Below are positions 47,970 through 58,656 of a stretch of 64,000 bases of DNA, one piece after another; position 1 is the stretch's first letter, and the number at the start of each line of letters is the position of its first letter. The DNA is taken from assembly GCF_010389155.1 (NCBI RefSeq), contig NC_057763.1, positions 45,924,645 through 45,988,644 on the forward strand. Direction: 5' to 3'. The notes beneath the pieces are model-generated. The model was not told where the DNA came from. It ran no database searches and saw nothing but the letters and a program-made list of their open reading frames with translations. The position numbers and the translations under genes were made by a program. Source of the DNA: Erigeron canadensis. Taxonomy: Eukaryota > Streptophyta > Magnoliopsida > Asterales > Asteraceae.

Positions 47970-48270
47970 TTTTGATCATTTGAAAACTAAATTTTTCGTG
48001 AAACTAGAAAACTGTCAAAACACATTGTGTTCTGAATTTCACACAATGTGTTTTTAATATGTTTTTCGAAATCACATTGTGTTAAGTTAATATCACACTG
48101 TGTTTGAACAATTTTCTGATTTACAACGCTATCAAAAACACACCGTGATTTAAAACTTAACACAACGTATTTTAGATTATACAATAAAAACACATTGTGT
48201 TAAATTCAGATCACAATGTGTTTTGACATTTTTTTAGTTTTCACATAAAATTTAGTTTACAAATGAACAT
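47970..48270. mobile_element. Foldback element rich in CACATTGTG palindromes
   Basis: GAAAACTAAATTTTTCGTGA (47981 on) pairs with the complement of TCACATAAAATTTAGTTTAC (48241 on). Between them, ACACATTGTGTT and its complement occur about eight times in both orientations (48019, 48044, 48072, 48092, 48188, 48211 and variants). No ORF. Confidence 0.7.
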
Positions 48271-49119
48271 TTCACTATATTTTTATCAGTAAAGTTGAAA
48301 AAATATTGATCTTTAGATTTAAGAAAAATGCTTAAAAAATTATATATTTTTATATCAAAAATTTACCCTCTGATTATGTTAAATATACAAATATTTAATA
48401 TACTTAAATACTTAACAAAAGTTCTTAATGCTTTAATAAACAAAAGTGAAAATAAAAAACTCATCTTTCAATCTTACATCTTGATTTTAATTGAAAAGTT
48501 AACATCTTCAATTTTAAAGAATTTTAATCAAATAAATTAAGTTAGGGAGTTAATGGCAACGTTAGTGGTTTATTGCTAGTAAATCCATATGCATTATTAT
48601 CTATTTATTTATGGAGTAGATAAATGACAAGAAAAACATATCTATGAATGGGGACACACAATCTTATACGTGTCAAGACCATAAGAGGGTGGGCCAGCGA
48701 ACATCGAACGAGTGGGCAAGGCAAAAGTAGGCGTCACGGCGGTCCTGCGACTTTTGTGGCTTCACTCACTTTGCTTTGCCTTTTGCTTTTTTCTTGTCGT
48801 TGCGCAGACAGCGGCGACGGTTTCATTAGGTCCTCTCGTTAGGGTGCAGCCCCCCTTTCTCTCCACATCTTCCAAATCAACGGCGCCGTTAATTTATTTT
48901 TTCTAATTTAAAATTTTTCAACGTTAAATATAGAAAAACATTGTATGATACTTTTATTTCTAACAAACACTTATTTAAAATTATATAAAATTATTGGTTT
49001 TAAAATTACTGACTAAACAATGAGACATTAATCAAGGACTTGGTATAAAAAGAATTAGTTCGATAATATTACATTACATTACAAATTATAACAAAGATCA
49101 TGTTTATAGTCCCCTAGAC
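48271..49119. other. Gene-free interval with a GC-richer island
   Basis: 48640-48895 is GC-rich (GGGTGGGCCAGCG, GCGTCACGGCGG, CAGCGGCGACGG). Two overlapping reading frames of about 60 codons there show no recognisable domain and I do not support them as genes. Confidence 0.3.
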
Positions 49120-49589
49120 TAGGGGTGTAAACGAGATGGTACAATTCGCGAGCTAACCAAATTCGACTCGCAAGTTATTTGAAATTGACTCGGTCTTAGT
49201 CGAGTCGAGCTCAAGCTACTCGAGTAGACTTTAATATAGCCTATTCGAAAAGCTCGCGAGCTTAATCGAGCTTGTACTTATTTACAATATTACCCTTGAA
49301 TATTATATATTTTTGCATAATTTATATTTTACCGAGCCGAGCTTAATCGATTCGAGCTATAAATTCTCGAACTTCTAAGACTAATTTGATTTTAAAACTT
49401 ATTTTTAATTCTTAATCGAGTCAAGCCGATTCGAGCACGAAAGAGTCGATTCTTAAAGCGATCTTGAGCTCGAGCTTGAAAATAAAGGCTCGATCGAGCT
49501 CGAGTTGAGTTTCGAGCTTCGAGTTTTACAATTAAGTCGAGCTCGAGCTTGACACAGCATCGACTCGACTCGGCTCGATTACACCCCTC
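49120..49589. mobile_element. hAT-like MITE packed with CTCGAGC-type motifs
   Basis: Inverted ends TAGGGGTGTAAACGAG and the complement of CTCGATTACACCCCTC. Flanking 8-mers CCCTAGAC (49112-49119) and CGCTAGAC (49590-49597) differ at one base, a hAT-type target duplication. The interior holds over twenty TCGAG/GAGCTCGAG/CTCGA words. No transposase. Confidence 0.8.
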
Positions 49590-51570
49590 CGCTAGACAGT
49601 TTGCTTATTTTGTTTAACTAAAATATAAATATATGTATTCACGGTAACAAATTTTAAATAGGTTTATCATATTATTTTTTCAGAGTTATTTATAACTTCG
49701 CTCATCTATATTTTTGATTTGACTGACTCATCTTTTCTATAAAGTTTTTTGTTTGATTTGTTTTTCCATTTTCTTTATATATGTATTTAATATAACAAAT
49801 TCAAACCGATTATTATATTGTTAAAACATGTTTTATTAGAACGGCATTTTAGTTGGGTTAGTGATTCAAACCCTAACAGTTCATCTAAGTGGGCAGTATG
49901 TGGATCTAACCCAAAGGCACTCTAAAAATCGAGGGTGTGATAACATGGTCCGCATACGTCTAAAAAGGTAAATATCTCAAACCATGGAGAATAGAGATTT
50001 AATTCCTGATATCTAAGCCTACATCCCCTCCCCCAAAATCCCTAAAGAGAGCCTAGGTGGCCAGGGTTTTTCATATCAAAATCTCATATATAAAACCAAC
50101 TTTGTAAATAGCTTTTCAAAATTCTTATCATACAATGTTTCAAAGGCTTTTATATTTCGAATCATAAATTTCACATATATACGGATTTTCAAAAGAACTC
50201 TTTCTTACATATAGCTTGTAATGTTTAGGCCCCACTTTGCGGGACTCCAATTGTCATGTTGATATAGTATTGTTATGCTATTTTACTTGCGTTGAACAAC
50301 TTAATAATTCAAAAGATAAAAGTATGAAAACCCAATAAATAACTTCAAGAAAACAAATAATCTTTGTGCGAGAAAGTAAGGAAACCTAATCAAAAAGTTT
50401 GCAATATCTAATACATACTTTTAGTTTGTAAGATAAAAAATAAAAAAAAAATAAAAAAACAAAAGAAAAACAAAATGTTGACTAAAAGTTTTCAATATAT
50501 TAGTTGAGAACACAAAAGCAAAGAACTATGAAAAATATTGAAAGACAAAACTCCAAATGGGATACGATATGGCAAAATTTAAATAGTGATGCAGGGTATA
50601 AGATGAAATAATAGAAAAGAACACAAAAGCAAAAAAAATTGTGCAAGAAACAAAAAAAAAAACAAAAGAAAAAACTCAAACGAAATCCGATATGGCATAA
50701 TTGAAATAAAAACATGGGGTATATGTGGACCAAATAATGATACATAATGGTACATGATACATAATGAGGCGGGATATGACGATGAAAAAGTTGCAACATA
50801 TTGGTTGGAAACCCAAAAGGAAAAAAGTGTGAAAAAAACCAATAAGTAACCTATGTTTGAAAATCAGAATGGAATACGATGTAGCATCTGATTAGTAGTT
50901 TAGGATGTGTGGTGGACGGATAGTAACTCGCCACATAGGCGATTACTATTCATCCAAGTTACTGTTCATGACTCAAGTCCTATTAATATATATATATATA
51001 TAATATTTCTAAAACTTAGAATTTATATAAATCAATTATATCACAACTAACATATAAGCGAAACAAGCAAAGTAGTTTTGAGGCCTTAAAAAACATATCA
51101 AAATTAACTTGTTAAAAGGTTAACGCGGAAATAACCTACGGAATTCAAAACCATAGTTTTGATATTTAAGTAAAATCAGAATCCATCCGGAACAAGATAT
51201 ACAATCAACTAGTAATGATCAAAATATCCGCCACGGTCATCAACAAGTTCTACATTGCCTTAACTATTATAGTTCCTAAGGCTTATCACTAAGGGTGTCG
51301 TCGACCCCTCTTCGATCAATAAGCCATTGGTACCATTTCGTCGTCCGCCTCATCCATCGACCTATTTCCTTCCATCGAAGAACATAGACGAAGGGGAGCC
51401 GTGGGGGGGGGGGACGCCAAAACAAAAAAACAAAAGTTTTTTTTCATATTTTGAATGCCAACGGTTTTTTTTATCCTCCTTTTATATATACTATCTTTCA
51501 CAATCTATTATTTATTTTCAATTTTTATATAAACTCAAAACATTCAATACATAATTCATCAAAACATTCC
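49590..51570. other. Gene-free interval
   Basis: 50400-50870 has loosely repeated blocks (ACACAAAAGCAAA, GGGATACGATATGGCA, CATAATG) that look like a decayed tandem repeat; the T-rich ORFs on its minus strand are low-complexity. 51320-51570 may be the 5' leader of the Harbinger-like remnant that follows. A G9 run lies at 51405-51413. Confidence 0.3.
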
Positions 51571-51930
51571 ATTCAAAATGCCGAGACAATTGTGGACTGA
51601 ATCCGAAAATCATTTGTTGTAAATGTGTTGGATATGGAAGTGTGAAAGGCCCAACCTAAGCGAAAACCAGTAGGTCCATGTAGACCGACATATGTGAAAG
51701 GTTCAATGCGAACAAGACTGAAGGTCGAAGGACCAAATATCAGTTAGTAGGTCAATCCAACAAAATTCGCAATGAATGTAAGCAGTTTGAGGCAATATAG
51801 ACGAGGTTGAAGGCATAAGGGACCTTATCGGATGAGATGGTTTATGTAATGGCGCATCAAGAGTCCAGGAGAATTATGGTAGGGGCTTCAGATACGAGCG
51901 GTGTTTCCAGAAGATTATGATTGTTCTCTC
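51571..51930 (+). pseudogene. Decayed Myb/SANT-like ORF of a PIF/Harbinger element
   Basis: From ATG 51580 the reading opens MPRQLWTESENHLL and then breaks. Downstream pieces in shifting frames include IRNECKQFEAIYTRLKA, TLSDEMVYVMAHQES and GFRYERCFQK. Together these are the landmarks of the plant Myb/SANT-plus-C-terminal-helix protein (often mis-named 'glutathione S-transferase T3-like') that accompanies PIF/Harbinger transposases and helps them bind DNA. Several stops and frameshifts make it non-functional. No transposase ORF sits beside it. Confidence 0.6.
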
Positions 51931-52269
51931 CTTTTATAATAATTAAGTGTGTTTTTGAATTTTAATTAAGTGTGTTGTTGTAATCTTTAATTAAGTTTGT
52001 TTTCGTATTTTAATTAAGTTTGTTGTTGTAATCTTTAATTAAGTTGGTTTTCGTATTGTTTGAGTTTTAATAAGAAATATCTCATATGGAGCCAGTATTC
52101 ATAGGTGAACTAAAAGACGTTCATTGAACGTTCAAAATTCAAAATTTTTATACAATTAGTCCCTCCAACGTTTGAATTCAAAATAATTACAATTTTAGCC
52201 CCTTAAACTGCCAAAAAAGTCAAAAACATTTACACTTTCAGTCCCTAAACGGTTAATCGGACTGTCAGT

Positions 52270-52683
52270 CTATAAATATCAACCCAGAGCACAATTCAGT
52301 TCCTTCCTCATTCTCATTTTCCTTATTCTACAAACTCACTTAATATTTCTATCTAAATGGCGTCCTGATCATCAAACAAGAATGTTCATCGACCTCTTTT
52401 GACCGAAGATGATATGAAAACACGAATCATGATTGATATCAAAGAGGATACCCTCCTTCAAATTGACCTCTTTGGGGTCATGTAACCTACGAGAGAAAAG
52501 GCGACAATGCGAGCAACAGGTTGAGGCAATACAAGCACCAAGCCGCAAGGTTTCGAAGCGCGAAGAGACATATTTTTTTTTTTTTGCAAGACGAGATCAA
52601 GAGGATCAAAAGGGTGGTCAATGATGTTTTTCAAGCCGGTCACACGTTTGGTGATGATGTGCGTTTTCTTGTCTTTAAACTTA
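52270..52683 (+). pseudogene. Unrecognised ORF remnant, left half, interrupted by an LTR
   Basis: TATAAATA at 52273-52280, a CT-rich leader and ATG at 52357 (MAS then a stop, then SSNKNVHRPLLTEDDMKTRI). Another frame then stays open for about 70 codons (HVTYERKGDNASNRLRQYKH ... DEIKRIKRVVNDVFQAGHTF). A likely continuation lies past the LTR at 54192-54352 (STWAELYHDNCGEDKTTWKL, then MHATRQVVDDEKAYRGLG, stop). I do not recognise the protein. The stops, frame change and LTR make it dead. Confidence 0.4.
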
Positions 52684-54191
52684 TGTTGTACAAGTAACTA
52701 TCTAGTCTAAACACACGTAACGAGCAGAGAACCCGGTCAGTATAGTATAGCCTAGTGGTAAGTTACAGAATCGTTTGCAAGGATGCATTGCGTTACCTAA
52801 TATAGTAGTACATGTAATTCTAGTTTGTTTGGGGGTTTGTCACTAACTCCTAATAAACTAATACTTTTATCAGTAAATTAAAATCTAACCACACACTTTG
52901 CAGTGAGAGGCTAATCTGAAAGTAGTTTGGAAAAAACAAAGAACAGTAATTAAATTAAAATACTTGTTTGGCATCTCCGATCTCATGGTGCGACCAAATA
53001 CTATCCTACTGGTTTGTTAGCCTGTTGGAAACTTAATCACATTTCAGATTCTCGTTAGATTCACTTTGCCTAGTTAGTAGTGCTGTCGCTAGACTCACAC
53101 TACCATTTAAAACAAATTCTCGCTAGATTCATTGTTTTAAGCATTAATGACATAAAGTTTGTGTTACTAATTCATCTTTTAATTACCTGGCTCTTAAGCC
53201 ATGACCAGATATAATTCCCTCCGGTGACCACAGTGCTCGTTTCCAAGTCAAAGGATCGCGTCTGGCATTGTTAAGCTTCATGTTCAATTCATCCTAGTTA
53301 CTATGGTTCTGGATCCTTCGGCTACAAGTGAATCACTTTCTACTTCTAGTTATAGACCGACTAGTCGTTTTCCGTCCTAGCATATTAGTCCTAGTGTATG
53401 ATCATAGACAACCATCCGAATTAAACTAATACGTTCAGATATAAAACCAATAGCAACATGAATTACTAATAAACATGGTTCTACAATAAACAGTAAAGCA
53501 CACTCCAACAGAATCTAAACAAACACAGTAAAACAATAAGCGTCTACGTGATCACATCGATCCAAACAAGTATTTAGCCTACTAGCCTAGCATTATTAAA
53601 GGAATAATAAAGTCTGAAAAGATGAAAAACATTGTTCGATAATATAAAGTAAATAAAGATGAAAGATCTAGACCAAGAGTGAAGATCGGAAGGTGTTTAG
53701 ATGCTCCAAAACCTCCTTGGAATATGCAATTTCGATCTAGGGTTTTTGCTCGGCGGCTAGGGCTGCTGAATTGGCTCTCTCCTAGGGTTTTGAGGGTTAG
53801 TTTGACTTAAATAGGGATAAAAGTCGGTTACAGATCTGGGCCGACCAGCGGCGCTGGTCCTCGGCTTCCATGGGCTAGCGGAGCTGGTGAATGGGGGAGC
53901 GACGCTGGTAATGGCCAGCGGCGCTGGCTAGGTGGCCAACGACGCTGGCTAGGTGGCCAACAGCGCTGGTGGCTGCTGTTCTTGTTCTTGCGTCTTCGTT
54001 TGGCTCCCGAATCACTTCCTTGTGTCTTGTAACTTCATAGGCTTCCTTCTTGAATCACTTGATGTCATTTACCCTCTGTCGCATCTTCCGGGAACCTGTA
54101 TAAACACGTCATTCATTAAGTACCAATAGTTCCGGAATAATAACTCATTTAAGCATATAAATGAAGCCTTTCCTTAGGGGTTTTTATCACA
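52684..54191 (-). mobile_element. Solo LTR carrying GC-rich palindromes
   Basis: On the minus strand it starts TGTGATAAAAACCCC at 54191 and ends ...TTGTACAACA at about 52684. A TATA-like TATTTAA (53810-53816) is followed on that strand by ACCCTCAAAACCCTAGGAG, an LTR-type transcription start. Between the LTR start and the TATA, at 53843-53975, are five or six units around AGCGGCGCT, including GACCAGCGGCGCTGGTC (perfect 8-base arms, one central base). No gag-pol. Target duplication not resolved, so the ends are approximate. Confidence 0.55.
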
Positions 54192-54352
54192 AAATGGACG
54201 CTCAACATGTGACCAATCCACTTGGGCCGAATTGTACCACGACAATTGCGGAGAAGACAAAACCACTTGGAAGTTAATGCACGCAACACGACAAGTGGTG
54301 GACGACGAAAAAGCTTACCGTGGCTTAGGAAGTATGTCAATCAATGATTGAT
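54192..54352 (+). pseudogene. Unrecognised ORF remnant, right half
   Basis: Open for about 53 codons with STWAELYHDNCGEDKTTWKL and ending GLGSMSIND and TGA. Tentatively the continuation of the remnant at 52270-52683, split by the LTR. Family not recognised. Confidence 0.35.
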
Positions 54353-55493
54353 GAAGAGTAATCATAACATTATTATTTATTTCGTGTTTTAATCATGTAC
54401 TGTCTTTTTTAATTATGTATATTAATGTTTAATTTTAATAAATGTTGAATTATTTATTTTTTGTGTAAATATAAAATAAAATTAATAAAAGTTATGGAAC
54501 AGGGGTTATAAGGAGTGAGTGTTAAAAAGGTGGATAAAGAGAGAAAAAAACTGAGGTAACAGTGTGAAAAATGTGTTGATGAGCTTGGCTTTGTGAGAGG
54601 TCTATTATGTAGTAATATATATTTGAGGGGAGTGTGTATATATACAATTCCATATGACGTAATTACTATTCTGGTCTTAACTTATTATCTAAACTTTATG
54701 TAGGTTATATAAAGCCTATATTGTATAAACTATAACGACACACAATAATACAATTTGATATTTCTCTTTGGTTATTGATGTCTTTAAATATCTTCATATC
54801 TTTTATCTTGTTTGTTGATTGTTGGTGATTTAGGATAATAGATTTTTATCACTTACATAAATTATTTCTTTTCTGTAAATTAAAACCTTTGAAATGACCG
54901 GTCAATAGGGGGCTAGCTTTATTCTTACATATATCGTCGGTCCGTGTTTGCAAAGATTCCTCGACATTATATTTAATTATTATGAAAAGACCATTCATCT
55001 TGAATTACCTTTTGCAATGTTATAACAACGAATAAACTCAAAATATTTATATTTACAGTACATACTATTTCTAAAATAATAATTTTGAAGTAACTGAATA
55101 TAAAATCCATTTTATAAATAGCGGGCTTCTTGTTTTGAGCAATCCTCTATTCTTTCGCCTCATCAATGGCGGAACGATAATTGGTATTTTGGGGGTTGTA
55201 TTATATAAACTATTGGTTTAGCTTGTAAAAATTTCATTGTGTTGCGGTTATAGATGAAATTTTGTATATAGATGAAATTTTCACAAAACTTTGTAAAAAG
55301 TCTAATAATTATTATGAAAGAGGATGGATTTTTTTTTTCATATCAGTTTTAAAATTGAAAAAGATTGATAATAGATGTTGTTAATAATAATATTTTCTTT
55401 TGAAAGCTTGAAGAATATATGCCACAACCAAGCAAAACTGCTTGTATATTTCTGAGATGTTTTTTTATAATATATATATATATATATATATAC
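54353..55493. other. Gene-free interval
   Basis: AT-rich, no coding sequence recognised. It ends in a (TA)n run at 55469-55491. Confidence 0.3.
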
Positions 55494-55754
55494 TATATTA
55501 TAAAAAGAATAACGCTCTTTATTTTTGGTAATGTTATATTTTCACTTAGCACCCCTTAAAATGCTTTCACATACACAATCCCCTTAACATTAATGATTAA
55601 ATTACACTATCAATCCTTTTATCACTTAAAATATGTCCATTAACCTTTACATCAATTATATGCACAACTCAACGCCGCTCCACCACCAAAAGTCATACAA
55701 CCATCACACCATCACAGTTACGGCCGTCGCCGCATTGCGCGGGCACCGTGCTAG
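55494..55754 (+). mobile_element. Small non-autonomous Helitron, CACC-rich family
   Basis: Starts CTATATTATAAAAAGAATAA next to a (TA)n tract (the first T of the canonical TC is not present) and ends GCCGCATTGCGCGGGCACC then GTGCTAG (CTAG 55751-55754) followed by T. CCGC/GCGG stem near the end. Shares AATGATTAAATTACACTA and the CACC-rich tail with 47690-47903. No ORF. Confidence 0.65.
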
Positions 55755-57361
55755 TATATATATTATATATATATGATTTAATGACTATTACCACTATATA
55801 AATCTAATGTTAAATACATTAAGGAAATTGATATATTTTTAAAAAGATTAGTTTAAAAAAGTCTTAAAATTATAAGAAAAACTCTTAAAACTATAAAAAG
55901 AGCGAGGGCTTTCGTGGATCCTTCCGCGGTGGAATTGCTGTCAGTCAAGCTAGAAGGAAAGCAGGATTAGCTGAATGATTCTTTTTTCTAATCTTTTCCC
56001 TTAATTTTATATATGTTTTCACATAATAATTAAAAAGATTTTTAAATTATTATATTAGAAAAATTAATATTTTTTATAAAGAAATACTTAGCTTGGCCAT
56101 GGTGCTGTTCAAAAAAATAAAAATAAAAAATACTATGTGTACGTGAAAAGGTGGGGACGTGAGGGAATTATGAAGGAGTTTGGATTTTATATGACGCCAA
56201 TAGAATAGTGAGGTTTCGATTTGGAATCGTGTGTGTCAGGTGCACCCACGTGGATCGTACAAAAAGTGACGTAAGTGTCCCATGTGCCGGAGACAGCCGC
56301 TGTTGCGTCCCTAGGCCCCCTCTTTGACTCATAACGCCGATTGACGCTTGGACCGGGACCCTTTTTTACTCCACCGCATGACCCTTTCTTTCAATTTTTT
56401 TTACATTTTTGGCCAAGAGAATAATTACAGACTACAGAACCCGCAATAAGTACATCCAATTAGCAACTGACACACACTACCCATATTACGTCACATACAC
56501 CCTACCCTACCTTGTGTTGTCCTTCGCACTTATATTATTATCCTCGCCCCTCCCACTAACAATATTTCTAGACTATAGACCACTGGAAAAAAAAATGATA
56601 GTTGGAGAAAACGATGACAGACGACTTTCTAATGTGACTCTGTGCTCCTCTACAAAATTAGTAAAATGATAGTTGGAGAAAACCCAGAAAATGTAATGCC
56701 AAAAGATTTTTACAAAATCACTTAAGAATAAGAGAGAAAACCCTGAAGAAAAAAAGCCAAAGATGTCTTCCAAGATGAAGAAAACGCAATGCCACGGCAA
56801 CTATATAAGATATAAGAGAGAAAATCCAGAAGAAAAAGATGGATAAATCAAACCTTTTTTTGATCCCCTAAAATCAAGATTCTTTTAATCTTAATTTTAA
56901 GGTGTGAAATTAATTTTTTTTTCTTTTGTTGATTTGAAGTTTCAAACACACAAAAGAAAGAATAACATCATGAATTAAATTTTGTTGATAATTAATTTTA
57001 TTTAATTAATTATGAATTGAAATTTTGAGTTCTTTAAAGAGAGAAAGTAGAGGAATGGTGTGTGTGAGAGAGTGGAGGGGTTTGTTTTTTTTGCAAAAAA
57101 AAAGCAGAAGGAGGTCACTGCCCCAGATTTCAAAGGGAACCAATCTATATTTTGGGTTTTTGGGGAGGGGGGGGGGGGGGCTGCAGACATAATTTAACTA
57201 GCTAGTTCTATGGCTCTATGCTCCAATGTCTTCCTTTCCTATTGTACAGCCAATTTTCAAAACAATTATTTAAAAATGTAATATTTATGATCGTTACTTC
57301 AATTCATTTTCACCTCATGTATTTAAGGAAAAAAATTGAAAAAAATACCCAATTTATATGA
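55755..57361. other. Gene-free interval with a regulatory-looking island
   Basis: 56150-56400 is GC-richer and contains a perfect G box CCACGTGG (56246-56253), TGACGTAA (56267-56274), AGCCGCTG (56287) and CTTTGACTC (56322). No gene follows within a sensible distance. 56590-56850 has imperfect direct repeats (ATGATAGTTGGAGAAAAC twice). A G14 run at 57167-57180 is a homopolymer that could be an assembly weak point. Confidence 0.3.
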
Positions 57362-58164
57362 TTAGGCTTTCAGGAACGAGACGATTGTTACTTGTGGCAC
57401 GCCCCAAAAGGCACCGGAACTCCTCGGGAACGCCGGCTACACCGCCATGAGGGGCGTTTCAGGGCAAAAACAGCTCCCCCTTGTTCGAAATGGAACGGAT
57501 GAAAATTTAAAGGTTTCTAGGCAAGTAGCCATTGCCAATGTCTCTTTTCCTTTTTTTTTTAAATTCATTTATTCCATATATGTATATACATACTACACAC
57601 ATTTTATACACAAAACACATATAAACACACATACAAACACACTTATATACATATATACATATGGATAATTTCGTTTTTTCGTCAAATTCGTCATCAAGTG
57701 ATATGTCCTATGGGTCCGACGATTATGATGATACCGTCGAGTGTGCGGTTGCTATGTCCGTTAATCTAGCGATGTGAGCCGCGATTAGAGATGGCGAAGC
57801 CGAACCGCGATAGCGATTTCGGAGGCGCGTCACGCTTGTACGTAACCGTGCAGAGGCGCAAGAACGGTTGATGCATGACTACTTTGTTGATGGGCCAACT
57901 TACAACCCGAGAATTTTTAGGCGCCGTTTTCGTATGCAAAAGGGGTTGTTTTTGAGGATTTGTGGTGATTTGGAGAGGGAGTGTAGGTATTTTCAGCAAA
58001 GATATGACGGTGTCGGGAAACTTGGTTTTAGTACAATTCAAATGTGTACGCCTGCGATTCGACAACTTGCTTACGGTGTTAACAGCGACTTACTTGACGA
58101 ATACTTGCATTGCATATGTCGGAGAGGACTTCGAGGGAGTCACTTCAACATTTTTGCTCAGGTT

Positions 58165-58360
58165 TTGTTTTTTATATACGTAATTTATATATATAGTTTA
58201 TATATATTACGTAATTTATATATATAGTTTATATATTACATACATTTATATAGTTTATATATTACGTAATTTATATATATAGTTTATATATTACACATTT
58301 ATATATATAGTTTATATATTACGTATATTTATATATGTAGTTTATATATTTATAGGTATA
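58165..58360 (+). repeat. AT-rich minisatellite in the transposase intron
   Basis: About six units of 27-31 bases, each of the form TATATTACGTAATTTATATA followed by TATAGTT, with small indels. It fills most of the intron and runs up to the acceptor TTTATAG at 58351-58357. Confidence 0.75.
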
Positions 58361-58656
58361 GTTAACTTGTATGGACCTACTTATCTACGAAGGCCGACTT
58401 GGGTTGATATTCAGCGCATATATACATTTTCCATGAACATGTTCATGGTTCTCCCGGCATGTTAGGTAGTATAGATTGCATGCATTAGGCGTGGGAGATG
58501 TGCCCAATGCATGGCGAGGGACTCACACACGTGGTGATATTGGACATCGTCGATGATACTTCAGGCTGTTGCCTCTTCCAATTTATGGATATGGAATGCT
58601 TATTTCGGACAGCAGGGGTTGAATAATGACATAAATGTGTTTGAGTCCTCTCCTAT

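Noticed and set aside
48648..48906. Two overlapping 64-codon + strand ORFs, one with a hydrophobic stretch
   Set aside because: No domain, no conservation argument, overlapping frames in a GC-rich island.
50500..50842. Two overlapping F/C-rich minus-strand ORFs
   Set aside because: Low-complexity translation of A-rich DNA.
52745..52760. AGCCTAGTGGTAAG resembling a tRNA A box
   Set aside because: No B box at the right distance and no cloverleaf; it lies inside an LTR.
54149..54340. 63-codon minus-strand ORF
   Set aside because: Antisense of the right half of the interrupted + strand remnant, and it crosses the LTR border.
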